Shown piece after piece: positions 35,349-45,784 of a stretch of 64,000 bases of DNA; within the stretch, counting starts at the first letter, position 1, and the number at the start of each line of letters is the position of its first letter. Source of the stretch: Paracoccus yibinensis (GTDB taxonomy: Bacteria > Pseudomonadota > Alphaproteobacteria > Rhodobacterales > Rhodobacteraceae); NCBI RefSeq assembly GCF_030846195.1, contig NZ_JAVCWH010000001.1, positions 310,001 through 374,000 on the forward strand, in the 5' to 3' direction. The notes beneath the pieces are model-generated. The model was given only the letters and a program-made list of their open reading frames with translations, had not been told where the DNA came from and made no database searches. The position numbers and the translations under genes are program-made.

Positions 35349-35948
35349 ATGACTGGCGACAGCGACGACATCCAGGCGCTTGTCGGGCTGATGTCCCGGC
35401 TGCCGGGGCTTGGCCCCCGGTCGGCTCGGCGCATCGTTCTGCACCTGATCCGCAAGCGCAGCGGACAGATGTCGCAACTGGCCGGGCTGCTGGATCGGGT
35501 GGCGGTCAATTCCCGCGAATGCGTGACCTGCGGCAACATCACCGACCGCGATGAATGCGCGATCTGCACGGATCCTGCGCGTGCAACGGGGGAAATCTGC
35601 GTGGTACAGGATGTGGCCGACCTGTGGGCCATGGAACGTGGGCACGCTTTTGGCGGACGCTATCACGTCCTTGGCGGCACATTGTCGGCCTTGGATGAGG
35701 TCGGGCCGGACGACCTTGGCATCCCGACCCTGATCGACCGGGTCGAGCGCGAGAAGATCCGCGAGGTGATCCTGGCCCTGAACGCCACCGTCGATGGCCA
35801 GACCACGGCGCATTACATCGCCGATGCCCTGGCGGATTCGGGCGCGACTGTGACAGGCCTGGCGCAGGGCGTGCCGATTGGCGGGGAACTGGACTATCTC
35901 GACGACGGCACGATCAGCGCGGCGCTGCGCGCGCGGCGGAAGCTTTAG
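35349..35948 (+). CDS. recR: Recombination mediator RecR
   Basis: The 199-residue protein has an N-terminal helix-hairpin-helix ([20 protein letters not shown]). The four-Cys zinc finger is [16 protein letters not shown], the Toprim domain begins [15 protein letters not shown] with [14 protein letters not shown], and a C-terminal Walker B-like segment follows. It works with RecO to load RecA at gaps. It is last gene of the dnaX operon. Confidence 0.97.
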   Translation: MTGDSDDIQALVGLMSRLPGLGPRSARRIVLHLIRKRSGQMSQLAGLLDRVAVNSRECVTCGNITDRDECAICTDPARATGEICVVQDVADLWAMERGHAFGGRYHVLGGTLSALDEVGPDDLGIPTLIDRVEREKIREVILALNATVDGQTTAHYIADALADSGATVTGLAQGVPIGGELDYLDDGTISAALRARRKL

Positions 35949-36180
35949 CAGACCTGTGGCCCTTGACTGGGCGGGATCAGGAAACGCATGCGTTTCCCCC
36001 GACCGCGTGAGCGGGTTCCATCAGAGACATTTCGGTTCCGTGACCACGAGAGGCCAGCGCCAACCCAATGGGCGTGAAGCGCCCGCCGGTGGCGGGTCGG
36101 GCGCCGGGCCTTTGAGGCCCGGCGGCGTTGGTGGTTATGGAGTCACGTGGCGAAGGCGATGGCCTTCGCCAGTCACGGCC
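35949..36180. repeat. Hairpin-rich intergenic region between recR and lysK
   Basis: This 232-bp gap holds no gene but several strong inverted repeats. There is a 16-bp perfect palindrome at 35981-35996 (GAAACGCATGCGTTTC). Hairpins lie at 36070-36084 (GGGCG/CGCCC), 36082-36096 (CCCGCC/GGCGGG), 36103-36123 (8-bp arms GCCGGGCC/GGCCCGGC) and 36149-36170 (9-bp arms GGCGAAGGC/GCCTTCGCC). There is no clear U run, so simple intrinsic termination is not obvious. It could be a mosaic of extragenic palindromes between two convergent genes. Confidence 0.6.
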
Positions 36181-37764
36181 TCAAGCTTCGGCCAGCTCCC
36201 CCGCCAAGGCCCTCTCAATCAGCGCCCGCGTCTCATCAATCCCATAGAGCGCAATGAACCCGCCAAAGCGCGGTCCTTGGTCAGCACCCAGCAGCACCTG
36301 ATAAAGCGCCGCGAACCAGTCGCGCAGGGGTTCGAAGCCGTGGTCCTTGCCGATGGCGAAGACCATCGACTGCAAGGCCTCGGCATCGGCGGGCTGGTCC
36401 CAGGCGGCCAGGCGCCCGGCCAGATCCTCCATCGCGCGGCGTTCCACCTCGGTCGGTTCGCGGAACTGGCGGGTTGGCGCAACGAAGTCGGTGAAATAGC
36501 GCACGGCAAAGCCCGCCGCCTGGTCCAGCCCCGGATGCGTCTCGGGGCTGGCTTCGGGCGCATAGCGGCGGATGAAGCCCCAAAGCCCGTCCTTGTCCTT
36601 GGCCCCCGCGACCGATGCTAGGTTCAGCAGCATCTGGAACGGCACCACCATGTCGGAGGCGGGCACCTCGCCGCCGTGGATATGCCAGACAGGGTTTGCC
36701 AACTGCTGATCGACCGTCTGGTCGGGATAGGCGCGCAGCTGCTGGTGATATTCATCGACGGCCTTGGGAATGACATCGAAATACATCCGCTTGGCTGTCT
36801 TCGGCTTCTGATACATGAAATAGGACAGGCTTTCGGTCGCCGCATAGGTCAGCCATTCGTCGATGGACAGCCCGTTGCCCTTGGACTTCGAGATCTTCTG
36901 GCCGTGCTGGTCCAGGAACAGTTCATAGGTGAAATGCTCGGGCGCGCGGCCGCCAAGGATCCGGCAGATGCCGTCATAGATCGGCGTGTTGGTGGAATGG
37001 TCCTTGCCATACATCTCGAAGTCCACGTCCAGCGCGGCCCAGCGGGCGCCGAAATCGGGCTTCCATTGCAGCTTCACCTGGCCTCCCGTGACCGGCAGGG
37101 TCAGTTCCTGCCCGTCCTCGTCGTCGAAGGTGATCGTGCCGTTCTTCGCATCCACATGCTTGATCGGCACATACAGCACCTTGCCCGTCTTGGGGCTGAT
37201 CGGCAGGAAGCAGCTATAGGTCTGCTGGCGTTCTTCCCGCAGGGACGCCAGCATCACCTCCATGATCGCGTCGTAACGCTCGGCGGCCAGCAGCAGCGTG
37301 TCGTCGAACTGGCCCGACTTGTAGAATTCCGTCGCGCTGATGAATTCGTATTCGAACCCAAAGGTGTCCAGGAAGCGGCGCAGCATGGCGTTGTTGTGGC
37401 CGCCGAAGCTGTCGTATTCGCCAAAAGGGTCGGGCACCGTGGTCAGCGGTTCCTGAAGGTGCTGGCGCAGCATGTCCTGGTTCGGGACGTTTTCCGGGAC
37501 CTTGCGCATCCCGTCCATGTCGTCGGAAAAGCAGAACAGCCGCGTCGGGATGTCGCTGATGATCTGGAACGCGCGGCGGATCATCGTCGTCCGCGCCACC
37601 TCACCGAAGGTGCCGATATGCGGCAGGCCCGAGGGGCCATAGCCCGTCTCGAACAGGACATAGCCCTTTTCGGGGTCTTTCTTTTCATAACGTTTCAGCA
37701 CCCGGCGCGCCTCCTCGAACGGCCAGGCCTTCGATTGCAGTGCGGCGTCGCGCAGGGTGGTCAT
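36181..37764 (-). CDS. lysK: Lysyl-tRNA synthetase, class I
   Basis: The 527-residue protein carries class I motifs: [20 protein letters not shown] (HIGH-like, HIGT) and [17 protein letters not shown] (KMSKS-like). This is the archaeal-type LysRS used by alphaproteobacteria instead of class II LysS. It charges tRNA-Lys. AGGAG lies 9 bases before the ATG at 37764 and would be too close to the upstream ATG. It is divergent from a TerB-family gene. Confidence 0.95.
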   Translation of the reverse strand: MTTLRDAALQSKAWPFEEARRVLKRYEKKDPEKGYVLFETGYGPSGLPHIGTFGEVARTTMIRRAFQIISDIPTRLFCFSDDMDGMRKVPENVPNQDMLRQHLQEPLTTVPDPFGEYDSFGGHNNAMLRRFLDTFGFEYEFISATEFYKSGQFDDTLLLAAERYDAIMEVMLASLREERQQTYSCFLPISPKTGKVLYVPIKHVDAKNGTITFDDEDGQELTLPVTGGQVKLQWKPDFGARWAALDVDFEMYGKDHSTNTPIYDGICRILGGRAPEHFTYELFLDQHGQKISKSKGNGLSIDEWLTYAATESLSYFMYQKPKTAKRMYFDVIPKAVDEYHQQLRAYPDQTVDQQLANPVWHIHGGEVPASDMVVPFQMLLNLASVAGAKDKDGLWGFIRRYAPEASPETHPGLDQAAGFAVRYFTDFVAPTRQFREPTEVERRAMEDLAGRLAAWDQPADAEALQSMVFAIGKDHGFEPLRDWFAALYQVLLGADQGPRFGGFIALYGIDETRALIERALAGELAEA

Positions 37765-37857
37765 CGCATACTTCTCCTGTTCCAAGGCTTGACGCCTTAT
37801 TGAAAGCGGGCTGAATGGTCAATAATTTGCACCCCAAGCATTATCCAGGGACCAGAC

Positions 37858-38280
37858 ATGACCATCGACCTGCCCTCGTTCTCGCCCTGCGATGCCTTGG
37901 TGGCGGTGATGGTTGCCGTGTCGGCGTCCGACCAGACCTACCGCACGGCGGAACTGGTGGCGATCCAGCGCAGCGTGGACCACACGCCGGTCTTTGCCAG
38001 TTACGACGACGACCGCATCCGCGCTGTCAGCCAGACAGTGATGACCCTGTTCGAGCACGAGGACGGCATCGACGCCCTGTTCGGCCTGATCCGCGATGCG
38101 CTGCCGGAAAAGCTGTATGAAACCGCCTATGCCTTGGCCTGCGACGTGGGCGCGGCGGATGGGCGGCTTTATGAAGGCGAGGTGGCGATGCTGGCCGAGA
38201 TCCGGCACCAGCTGAACATCCCCCGCCTGCACGCCGCCGCGATCGAACTGTCCGCCCAGGTCCGCCACCGCGTCCTGTAG
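37858..38280 (+). CDS. Tellurite-resistance TerB-family protein
   Basis: The 140-residue all-helical protein has DALVAVMVAVSASDQTYRTA, LIRDALPEKLYETAYALACD and AADGRLYEGEVAMLAEIR; these acidic helix pairs typify TerB metal-binding domains. The actual role in tellurite resistance is unproven for stand-alone copies. It ends exactly where the convergent dacB stop begins (38280/38281). A second TerB-like domain is encoded at 32420-33151. Confidence 0.85.
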   Translation: MTIDLPSFSPCDALVAVMVAVSASDQTYRTAELVAIQRSVDHTPVFASYDDDRIRAVSQTVMTLFEHEDGIDALFGLIRDALPEKLYETAYALACDVGAADGRLYEGEVAMLAEIRHQLNIPRLHAAAIELSAQVRHRVL

Positions 38281-39642
38281 TCAGCCCCAGATCGCCAGCA
38301 CATCGCGCTGAAGCCGCTTGGCATCGCGCGTCCAGGTCAGCACGCCCGCCGGCAGTTCCTGTCCCGACGTATCGGCCTGCCGCGTTGGATCGGCGGCAAG
38401 GATCGCAAAAGCCGACTGGCTGCCGTCCGGGCGGGTCAGATAGCCCGCCAGATTGGACACGAAGTTCAGCGTTCCGGTCTTGGCCCGGACCTGTCCTGTC
38501 TGCGTGGGATCGCGGCCCAGATCCTCATCCAGCGGATCGGGCTTCAGCAGACCGGGCAATCCTGCCGACAGCCCCGGCCCGGCCAGCAGCCGGACCATGC
38601 CCTGCGCCGTCACACGGCTTTCGGACGACAGGCCGGAATGATCGGCAAGGGTGAAATCAGCACCATGCCCCTGCGCCGCCAACCACGCCATCATCGCACG
38701 CGCCGAACCCGCCGGATCGGCGGCGCCGCTGGCGTGCAGGCCCACGACCTCGGCCGTCAGGTTGGTCGAGAAAGTGAGCATCCCGCGCAGGATCTCCTCC
38801 AGCGGCGGGCTGGAATGGTTGGCGACCACCTCGCCTGCAGGCAGGTCGCGGATGACCTTGGGCGCGGGCAGGACCAGGCCCTGCGCACGGCACAAGGTCT
38901 GGAAGACGTCGCCAGCATAGAGTTCCGGCTTGCGAACGGGCAGCCAGCGGCTGCCGGGGCGGGCGGTGGCGCTGCGCGAAACGCTCCAGCTTTCGCGGTT
39001 GCCATTGTCGCGCCAGGAAAACAGGTCGGCCTGATCGGCAGGCGCCGCCGTGACCGTATAGGCGCGCGGGGAATGGGACGCGGCCCGCGCCTCCAGCGAC
39101 ATCTGTGTGCCGCCTTGCCGCCAGCCCAGATGCACGCGGTTGAAGTTCAGGATCATTCCCGACAGCGCGGGGTTATAGGCCAGGTGATCGGCCTGCGGGG
39201 GCGCGATTTCCTCGATCTGAGGCAGCGCGCCGCCCCAGACGGCAAAACGCGCGGGCGCAGGCTGGCCTGGCGCGGCAAGGTCGGCGGCCAGCCGCGCCAG
39301 ATCGTCGGTGGACAGAACCGGATCGCCGCCCCCCGCCAGCACCAGCATGTCGCCCGAACGGATGACGCGGGTGGCAAAGCTGCGGCTGCGGCCCAGCTTG
39401 GCCAAGGCATAGAGCGCCGTCACCGCCTTCAGCGTGCTGGCAGGCATCATTGGCGCGGCGGCCAGCGCGGCATCGGCCAGCGTGTCGCCCGGCAGGTCCA
39501 TGCGGGCGTAGGCGACGACGCCCGGCAGCCCGGCCGTGGCGACGACCCGACCGGCGGTGAAGCGCGGCTTTGCAGGCGGGCGGCCCCAAGATGCCGTGGG
39601 CAGCACAGCCAAGCCTGCCAGAAGGCTGCGCCGGTGCATCAT
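38281..39642 (-). CDS. dacB: D-alanyl-D-alanine carboxypeptidase/endopeptidase (PBP4-like)
   Basis: The 453-residue protein has a signal sequence with an RR pair ([20 protein letters not shown]), the SxxK nucleophile motif STLK at 69-72, and the KTG triad as [17 protein letters not shown]. The middle motif region reads [13 protein letters not shown]; family members often have Asn where Ser is here, so activity may be altered (inference). It trims or cleaves peptidoglycan cross-links in the periplasm. It overlaps nadD by 4 bp and abuts the TerB gene. Confidence 0.92.
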   Translation of the reverse strand: MMHRRSLLAGLAVLPTASWGRPPAKPRFTAGRVVATAGLPGVVAYARMDLPGDTLADAALAAAPMMPASTLKAVTALYALAKLGRSRSFATRVIRSGDMLVLAGGGDPVLSTDDLARLAADLAAPGQPAPARFAVWGGALPQIEEIAPPQADHLAYNPALSGMILNFNRVHLGWRQGGTQMSLEARAASHSPRAYTVTAAPADQADLFSWRDNGNRESWSVSRSATARPGSRWLPVRKPELYAGDVFQTLCRAQGLVLPAPKVIRDLPAGEVVANHSSPPLEEILRGMLTFSTNLTAEVVGLHASGAADPAGSARAMMAWLAAQGHGADFTLADHSGLSSESRVTAQGMVRLLAGPGLSAGLPGLLKPDPLDEDLGRDPTQTGQVRAKTGTLNFVSNLAGYLTRPDGSQSAFAILAADPTRQADTSGQELPAGVLTWTRDAKRLQRDVLAIWG

Positions 39643-40232
39643 GGCCGTGCCCTCAGCGCGGTTGAGGACTGGCGCGACATGGGCAGGTTGACCAGCACCC
39701 AGGCCGGCGGCTTGCGCAGGGCCAGCGTCCCCGCCTGGGACTGCGGCAGGCGCGCGCGCGCCATGACCTGCGCGGCCTTCGTGTGGCGGGCGGCGGTGCG
39801 CGATCCGGGTCGGGCCAGCACGCCGATGGGGACGGCGGCGGCGATCTCACTCCAGCGGTCCCAGCGGTGGAACTGGACCAGGTTGTCCGACCCCATCAGC
39901 CAGACAAAGCGCACGCCTGGATAAAGGCGCCTCAGGGCGGCAAGGGTATCCGCCGTCATCCGTGTGCCAAGACGCCGTTCGATGTCGGTCACGACGACGC
40001 GCGGGTCGGTCAGAAGCCGCCGGGCATGTGCGATGCGCTGCGCCATCGGCGCGGGCCCCCGCGCCTTCAGCGGATTGCCGGGCGATACCAGCCACCAGAC
40101 ACGATCAAGCCGGAACCGGCGCAATGCGGCCTGTGTGATGGCCAGATGGCCTTCATGCGCGGGATCGAAGGATCCCCCCAGAAGGCCGATGCGCATTCCC
40201 GGCGCGGCGACCGGAAGACCCGCCCGGGTCAC
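39639..40232 (-). CDS. nadD: Nicotinate-nucleotide adenylyltransferase
   Basis: The 197-residue protein has the nucleotidyltransferase motif [19 protein letters not shown] and substrate segment [12 protein letters not shown], then [17 protein letters not shown]. It converts NaMN to NaAD in NAD synthesis. A GTG at 40232 overlaps the pgeF stop as GTGA and gives the N-terminus [16 protein letters not shown], typical for the group. An ATG at 40196 is the alternative. It overlaps dacB by 4 bp. Confidence 0.93.
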   Translation of the reverse strand: MTRAGLPVAAPGMRIGLLGGSFDPAHEGHLAITQAALRRFRLDRVWWLVSPGNPLKARGPAPMAQRIAHARRLLTDPRVVVTDIERRLGTRMTADTLAALRRLYPGVRFVWLMGSDNLVQFHRWDRWSEIAAAVPIGVLARPGSRTAARHTKAAQVMARARLPQSQAGTLALRKPPAWVLVNLPMSRQSSTALRARP

Positions 40233-40993
40233 AGCGTGATGGCCGAGATCAGCCTGCCGTAATCGGCCTTGCTCTCGTGCGTGGCGCGGCGATAGCTGAA
40301 GAACTTGTCGGGGTCTGAATAGGTGCAGTGGCCGGACCATTCGGCCTCGACCCCCGCATCGCGCAGCCGCATCAGGCCAAAGGACGGCAGGTCGAACATC
40401 GGGCGCCCGTTCGGCCCGCCGCTGAAGAAGCGGTCGTAAGCCGGATCCTCGGCCAGAAAGCTGTCCATGAAGTCAGGCCCGACCTCATAGGCCCGCTGGC
40501 TGATGGTGGGGCCGATCACCGCGCGGATGCTGGTGGCGCCAATGGCGCGCATGGCCTCGACCGTTGCCTCGATGATGCCGTCCAGCGCGCCGCGCCAGCC
40601 GGCATGGCAAGCACCGATCACGCCCGCCTGCGCATCGGCCAACAGGATCGGCTGGCAATCCGCCGTCAGCACCGCAAGGGCGACATCGCGGCGGGCGGTG
40701 ACGATGCCGTCGGCCTCGGTGCCGGCAATGGTTGGGATGTCGTCGGCTTCGGTCAGGGTGACAACGTCCGCCGAATGGACCTGCTTCACCGTCGCCAGCG
40801 CATTCGCAGGCACGCCCATGGCAGTTGCGACGCGGGCGCGGTTCAAGGCCACCACCTCGGTCTGGTCGGTAGACCTGCGGCCGCAGTTCAGACCCGCGAA
40901 CAGACCCGATGAAGCCCCGCCCTTGCGGGTGAAGAACCCATGGCGGACATCGCGAAGAAGGGGATGTGTCAGGATCTCAAGCGTGGTCTGCAT
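40229..40993 (-). CDS. pgeF: Peptidoglycan editing factor PgeF (YfiH/laccase-domain)
   Basis: The 254-residue protein has [20 protein letters not shown] near the start, then [10 protein letters not shown] (His ligand) and [25 protein letters not shown], the Cys/His metal-binding signature. Family members remove L-Ser wrongly placed in muropeptides and have multicopper-oxidase-like sites. It overlaps midA by 17 bp and nadD by 4 bp. Confidence 0.94.
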   Translation of the reverse strand: MQTTLEILTHPLLRDVRHGFFTRKGGASSGLFAGLNCGRRSTDQTEVVALNRARVATAMGVPANALATVKQVHSADVVTLTEADDIPTIAGTEADGIVTARRDVALAVLTADCQPILLADAQAGVIGACHAGWRGALDGIIEATVEAMRAIGATSIRAVIGPTISQRAYEVGPDFMDSFLAEDPAYDRFFSGGPNGRPMFDLPSFGLMRLRDAGVEAEWSGHCTYSDPDKFFSYRRATHESKADYGRLISAITL

Positions 40994-42035
40994 GAAGCCT
41001 CAGCGCGTCAAATCCGGGCACCGGGGGCGCCCCTTTCGGCCAGATGGCCATGGCCTTGAACAGGTGACCCATTTCGTCCGGGTGGGTCAAGCGCCGAAGC
41101 GCCGCCATCGCGCCCCCGTCGCCCGCCGCAGCCAGCCGTTCCGCCCGCTGCGCCGCGCCCAGCGACAGAAGCCAGTCCCCCTGGTGGATGGGACGAGAGG
41201 CGACCGCCCCCGCCCGGATCGCCGCCGCGGCAAGCGGCGCGAAATCGACATGGGCGGTCAGGTCGGCCTCGCCCGGACATGCCAGCGGATCCTCGGGGGC
41301 GTGGTTGCGCAGGGCCTGGAAGGTGTCGCCATACCCGTTCCAGCCGCCGTAATCGACGAAGATCGCCGCCCCGCCATGGCCGGCGATGCGGCGGGCGATG
41401 CCCTCGACAATGGCGGGCGCGGCGGGACATTCCTCGACCACGTCGCCGGGCTGGCCATCGCGGGGCAACTGCACCACGGGGCCGAGGCCAAGGCGCAGGC
41501 CTTCATCCGCCAGGCCGACCATGCGTTCGCACCAGCCGTCGGGAATGCGCTGGTATTGCCGGATCGGCAGGGCGTCGAAAAACTCGTTCGCCATCAGGAA
41601 CAAGGGCTTCTCTGGCAGTTCCTCGACAGTGTCGAGATGCGCTACTGCCCCAAGCCTGTCCCGCTGGATCTGCCGCAGATGCGGGGAAGCCTCGATCAGC
41701 GCGACTTCCACCGCCTCACCCATGCCGGGCGCCTTGCGGATCGCGCGCAGCATGTCGGCCATCAGCGTGCCGCGCCCCGGCCCGATCTCGGCCAGGGTGA
41801 AGGGCGCGGGGCTGCCCTGGTCCATCCAGGCCTGGGCCAGGGCCAGGCCGCACAGTTCCCCGAACATCTGGTGGATCTCGGGCGCGGTGGTGAAATCGCC
41901 CTGGACGCCGAAGGGATCGCGCGTGGCATAGTAGCCGTATCGCGGATGCAGCAGGCAGATTTCCATGTAATCGGCCAGCGTGATCGGCCCCGTGGCCCGA
42001 ATGCGCACTGCGATGATTTCGGCCAGGGGCGTCAT
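40977..42035 (-). CDS. MidA/NDUFAF7-family SAM-dependent methyltransferase
   Basis: The 352-residue protein has [20 protein letters not shown] and [20 protein letters not shown], followed by the SAM site [16 protein letters not shown] and a late GDWLLSLG. It is the bacterial homologue of mitochondrial NDUFAF7, which dimethylates an Arg of complex I subunit NDUFS2, so a role in NADH dehydrogenase assembly is likely (family inference). It overlaps lgt by 4 bp. Confidence 0.92.
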   Translation of the reverse strand: MTPLAEIIAVRIRATGPITLADYMEICLLHPRYGYYATRDPFGVQGDFTTAPEIHQMFGELCGLALAQAWMDQGSPAPFTLAEIGPGRGTLMADMLRAIRKAPGMGEAVEVALIEASPHLRQIQRDRLGAVAHLDTVEELPEKPLFLMANEFFDALPIRQYQRIPDGWCERMVGLADEGLRLGLGPVVQLPRDGQPGDVVEECPAAPAIVEGIARRIAGHGGAAIFVDYGGWNGYGDTFQALRNHAPEDPLACPGEADLTAHVDFAPLAAAAIRAGAVASRPIHQGDWLLSLGAAQRAERLAAAGDGGAMAALRRLTHPDEMGHLFKAMAIWPKGAPPVPGFDALRLHADHA

Positions 42036-42919
42036 GCGGGGGCAGCCACGGCCGGGCGGCGCATCGCGCGCCCAATGAAGAACAGCCCGACCAGCACCAT
42101 CGGCAGCGACAGAAGCTGGCCCATGGTCAGCCCGATCACCGGACCGCCAACGACATGGCCCAGCGGGTTGTCGGGGGTGATGAACTGCACATCGGCCACG
42201 CGAAACAGTTCCACGAACATCCGCGCCAGCCCGTATCCGGCCAGAAAGACACCAAAGGCCAACCCCGGACGGCGCAGGCCGCCGCTGCGGACCAGTGCGA
42301 ACAGGATCAGGCCCAGCAGCAGCCCTTCAAGCCCCGCCTCGTAAAGCTGGCTGGGGTGGCGGGCGCAGGGACCGACCACGCCGGGGCAGGTCTGCGCGGC
42401 CTCGCCCGGGAAGATGACGCCCCAGGGCAAGTCCATAGGGCGGCCCCACAGTTCGGCGTTGATGAAGTTCGCGATGCGCCCGAAGAAGAGGCCGATGGGC
42501 GCAACCACCGCCATGGCGTCGGCCAGCCGCAGGGTCGGAATGCCGTTCGCGCGGCAGAAGGCCCAGGTCGCAACGATCACCCCCGCGAAGCCGCCGTGGA
42601 AGCTCATGCCGCCCTGCCAGACCTTGATGATCTCGGCCGGGTTGGCAAGGTAGAAGCCCGGCTCGTAGAACAGCACGAAGCCCAGGCGGCCGCCAAGGAT
42701 CACGCCCAGGATCACCCAGGTCAGCAGGTCGTCCACCCGGTCGGCAGCCATCGGCGCGCGGTCGCCCCAGATGCGGTCGCGCCGCATCATCGCCACGATG
42801 ATCCGCCAGCCGATCAGCAGCCCTGCGAGATAGGCAAGGGCATACCACCGCAGCGACAGGGTCAATCCGCCCAGATGGATGGTAAAGATCTCAGGGGCGA
42901 TATTCGGAAAAGGGATCAT
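42032..42919 (-). CDS. lgt: Prolipoprotein diacylglyceryl transferase
   Basis: The 295-residue membrane protein has about seven hydrophobic helices. Signatures are [20 protein letters not shown] and [13 protein letters not shown], with [15 protein letters not shown] carrying the essential His region. It transfers diacylglycerol from phosphatidylglycerol to the lipobox Cys of prolipoproteins. It is first gene of the lgt-midA-pgeF-nadD-dacB series, all joined by short overlaps. Confidence 0.96.
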   Translation of the reverse strand: MIPFPNIAPEIFTIHLGGLTLSLRWYALAYLAGLLIGWRIIVAMMRRDRIWGDRAPMAADRVDDLLTWVILGVILGGRLGFVLFYEPGFYLANPAEIIKVWQGGMSFHGGFAGVIVATWAFCRANGIPTLRLADAMAVVAPIGLFFGRIANFINAELWGRPMDLPWGVIFPGEAAQTCPGVVGPCARHPSQLYEAGLEGLLLGLILFALVRSGGLRRPGLAFGVFLAGYGLARMFVELFRVADVQFITPDNPLGHVVGGPVIGLTMGQLLSLPMVLVGLFFIGRAMRRPAVAAPA

Positions 42920-43078
42920 GGGGCCTCGGCTTCTGCGCCGCGCACGCTAGTCAGCGGGAACGCCGTGTCAACACGCCCCCACGTGGCGGCAACGTGCATT
43001 CGCAGCATCGCCCGCATTGAACCCCGCGGCCGTCCGGCCCATATAGGACGGCAACGACGCATCAGGGGCGAAGGCCAA

Positions 43079-43327
43079 ATGACCACGCAAAACAAGTTCT
43101 TTGACGACATCTCGAAGCTGATGACCAATGCCATGGGCGTGGCCCACGGCGCCAAGTCCGAGGCTGAAACCGCGATGAAGGGGTGGATCGACCGCTGGCT
43201 GGCGGATCGCGACTTCGTGACCCGAGAGGAGTTCGAGGCCGTGCGCGAGATGGCGATCAAGGCCCGGACCGAGAATGCCGAGTTGAAGGCCCGGCTGGAC
43301 GCGATGCAGGCGGGCCGTCAGGGCTGA
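43079..43327 (+). CDS. Accessory factor UbiK family protein
   Basis: The 82-residue protein begins MTTQNKFFDDISKLMTNAMG, with VTREEFEAVREMAIKARTEN and AELKARLDAM forming the C-terminal trimerising coiled coil of the BMFP/UbiK family. It promotes membrane fusion in vitro and supports ubiquinone synthesis in aerobic bacteria (family knowledge). It is divergent from lgt, and its 3' end overlaps the DUF6476 gene by 10 bp. Confidence 0.88.
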   Translation: MTTQNKFFDDISKLMTNAMGVAHGAKSEAETAMKGWIDRWLADRDFVTREEFEAVREMAIKARTENAELKARLDAMQAGRQG

Positions 43328-43623
43328 ACCCGGTCGCGCAGCGCGCCGGAACGGTCAAACAGCAGCACCTCGCCCGCGTCTGTGACGACGACGATCCAGT
43401 CGCGGGCGAAGGTGACGGCCTGGGCCTGCGCGCCATCCGGCAACGCGATTGCATCCGGCAGATCGGGAAGCGTCGGCTGGCCCAGGCGCAGCCACAGCAG
43501 CGCGACGATGGCGATCATGCCCAGGCCCATGACCAGGGCCAGCCCTGTCACCAGCCAGCGCAGCAGCCGCAGTTCCGGCACCGCTTTCGCAGCCGTTTTC
43601 CAGTCGCTATCATCCTGATCCAT
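43318..43623 (-). CDS. Single-pass membrane protein, DUF6476-like
   Basis: The 101-residue protein begins MDQDDSDWKTAAKAVPELR. One transmembrane helix spans residues ~22-45 (WLVTGLALVMGLGMIAIVAL). A ~55-residue extracytoplasmic part (AVTFARDWIVVVTDAGEVLL) suggests a single beta-rich blade. Such proteins are encoded beside rluA-type genes in Rhodobacterales. The ATG at 43621-43623 overlaps the divergent pseudouridine-synthase ATG by two bases. Function is unknown. Confidence 0.75.
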   Translation of the reverse strand: MDQDDSDWKTAAKAVPELRLLRWLVTGLALVMGLGMIAIVALLWLRLGQPTLPDLPDAIALPDGAQAQAVTFARDWIVVVTDAGEVLLFDRSGALRDRVQP

Positions 43624-44644
43624 GTCGAACCTTGTCGTCACCATCCCGGCCAATCCGCCAGACCGTCTTGATAAGGCGCTTGCCCTTGCGGTGCCAGAGG
43701 CGGCGGCCCTGTCGCGGTCGCGCCTGGCGCGGCTGATCGCGGATGGCGCGGTCAGCGGTCCCGATGGCGTGGTCCGTGACGGCAAGGCCCGCGTGGCCGA
43801 GGGGCAGGACTATCTGATCCACGTTCCCGAACCCGAACCCGTGGAAACCCGCCCCGAGGCGATCCCCCTGGTTATCGCCTTCGAGGACGACGACCTGATC
43901 GTGATCGACAAGCCCGCAGGCATGGTCGTCCACCCCGCACCGGGATCGCCAAACGGCACGCTGGTCAACGCGCTGCTGGCCCATTGCGGCGACACGCTGT
44001 CCGGGATCGGCGGCGAAAGGCGGCCGGGCATCGTGCATCGGATCGACAAGGACACGTCGGGCCTGTTGGTGGTCGCCAAGTCCGACCGCGCCCATCACGG
44101 TCTGGCCGCCCAGTTCGAATCGCATACGGCACAACGCCGGTATCTGGCGCTGGCCCATGGGGTGATCGACGGGGCGGATGCCCGGTTGCGCGGCACGCCC
44201 GGCGTCAGCTTCGAGGACGGCGGAGTGCTGAAGATCACCTCGCGCCTGACGCGCCATGCGACGGACAGGCAGCGGCAGGCGGTCTATTTCGACAAGGGCC
44301 GGCACGCGGTGACGCGGGCGCGGATGCTGGAACGGTTTGGCAATCCTCCCTCCGCGATGCTGGTGGAGTGCCGTCTGGAAACCGGCCGGACCCATCAGAT
44401 CAGGGTCCACATGGCCCATGCGGGATTGGGGCTGATCGGTGACCAGGTTTATGGCGGGGCGCGACGGGCCTCCATCAAGACGCTGGGGCCGGTCGCCGCC
44501 GATATCGCGGCCTTTCCACGCCAGGCGCTGCACGCCGCCCATCTGGGTTTCGATCACCCCGTCAGCGGACAGCCGCTGTCATTCGACAGCCCCTTGCCGG
44601 ATGACATTCAAGGTCTGCTGGACCGGCTGCGGGCCGTGTCATGA
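43622..44644 (+). CDS. RluA-family pseudouridine synthase (RluD-like)
   Basis: The 340-residue protein has an N-terminal S4-like domain (RLDKALALAVPEAAALSRSR, then LARLIADGAVSGPDGVV). The catalytic core contains VHRIDKDTSGLLVVAKSDRA, with the active-site Asp, and LETGRTHQIRVHMAHAG. The layout fits RluD, which makes pseudouridines 1911/1915/1917 of 23S rRNA. It lies upstream of rpoH, a common Rhodobacterales arrangement. Its start codon overlaps the divergent DUF6476 start. Confidence 0.92.
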   Translation: MSNLVVTIPANPPDRLDKALALAVPEAAALSRSRLARLIADGAVSGPDGVVRDGKARVAEGQDYLIHVPEPEPVETRPEAIPLVIAFEDDDLIVIDKPAGMVVHPAPGSPNGTLVNALLAHCGDTLSGIGGERRPGIVHRIDKDTSGLLVVAKSDRAHHGLAAQFESHTAQRRYLALAHGVIDGADARLRGTPGVSFEDGGVLKITSRLTRHATDRQRQAVYFDKGRHAVTRARMLERFGNPPSAMLVECRLETGRTHQIRVHMAHAGLGLIGDQVYGGARRASIKTLGPVAADIAAFPRQALHAAHLGFDHPVSGQPLSFDSPLPDDIQGLLDRLRAVS

Positions 44645-44785
44645 CGCAATCGTGAAGCGCCGCCACTGGTCCGTTCACGTTTTCAAAACAGAATGATACC
44701 ACAAGCGTCGCCTGGGGTTGCAACGGCAAGCCGGAACCCTGCACTTGCAGGTTGCGTTCCCCGCATAGCTGCGAAAGGCCACAAC

Positions 44786-45694
44786 ATGGCAAATTATGGA
44801 AATCTTCCCGCCCCAAGCCCCGAACAGGGGCTGAACCGCTATCTGCAGGAGATCCGTAAGTTTCCCCTGCTGGAGCCGGAAGAGGAATACATGCTGGCAA
44901 AGGCCTGGGCCGATCACCAGGACAGCGAGGCTGCGCACAGGCTGGTGACGTCCCACCTGCGCTTGGCGGCCAAGATCGCCATGGGTTACCGCGGATACGG
45001 GTTGCCCCAGGCCGAGGTGATTTCCGAAGCCAACGTGGGCCTGATGCAGGCCGTCAAGCGGTTCGATCCCGAACGGGGCTTCCGACTGGCGACCTATGCG
45101 ATGTGGTGGATCCGGGCATCGATCCAGGAATACATCCTGCGGTCCTGGTCCCTGGTCAAGATGGGCACCACGAGCGCGCAGAAGAAGCTGTTCTTCAACC
45201 TGCGCAAGGCCAAGTCGCGCATCGGCGCGCTGGAGGAAGGCGATCTTCGCCCCGAAAACGTCGCCCAGATCGCCAACGACCTGAATGTGACGGAACAGGA
45301 AGTCATCGACATGAACCGCCGCCTGTCGGGCGGGGACGCGTCGCTGAACGCCACAGTCGGCAGCGGCGAGGGCGAATCCGCGTCCCAGTGGCAGGACTGG
45401 CTGGAGGACGAGGACGCCAATCAGGCCGAAGCCTTTGCCGAATCCGAGGAGCTGGATACCCGCCGCCAGATGCTGATGCAGGCCATGGACGTGCTGAACG
45501 ACCGTGAAAAGGATATCCTGATCGAACGTCGCCTGCGCGACGATCCCCTGACGCTGGAGGATCTGTCGTCGCGCTATGACGTGTCGCGCGAACGCATCCG
45601 CCAGATCGAGGTGCGCGCCTTCGAGAAGCTGCAGGACCGGATGCGCGTCCTGGCCCGCGACAAGGGCATGAGGGTGCCCGACACCGCACTGTAG
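44786..45694 (+). CDS. rpoH: RNA polymerase heat-shock sigma factor RpoH
   Basis: The 302-residue protein has region 1.2/2 (NRYLQEIRKFPLLEPEEEYM, then FRLATYAMWWIRASIQEYIL), the RpoH box AQKKLFFNLRKAKSRI, and region 4 LEDLSSRYDVSRERIRQIEV. It directs heat-shock and, in Rhodobacterales, singlet-oxygen responses; two rpoH copies are common and this resembles the RpoHI type (inference). The 141-bp upstream region has a small CCTGC/GCAGG hairpin but no promoter I can defend. Confidence 0.95.
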   Translation: MANYGNLPAPSPEQGLNRYLQEIRKFPLLEPEEEYMLAKAWADHQDSEAAHRLVTSHLRLAAKIAMGYRGYGLPQAEVISEANVGLMQAVKRFDPERGFRLATYAMWWIRASIQEYILRSWSLVKMGTTSAQKKLFFNLRKAKSRIGALEEGDLRPENVAQIANDLNVTEQEVIDMNRRLSGGDASLNATVGSGEGESASQWQDWLEDEDANQAEAFAESEELDTRRQMLMQAMDVLNDREKDILIERRLRDDPLTLEDLSSRYDVSRERIRQIEVRAFEKLQDRMRVLARDKGMRVPDTAL

Positions 45695-45784
45695 TAGTCG
45701 GGCGTCCCGCCGCGGACTGGCGGGCGCGATTGACCTGCCGGGCGCGGTCGCTATGGTCCAAGGCAGGCTTGCAGATCAGACAAG

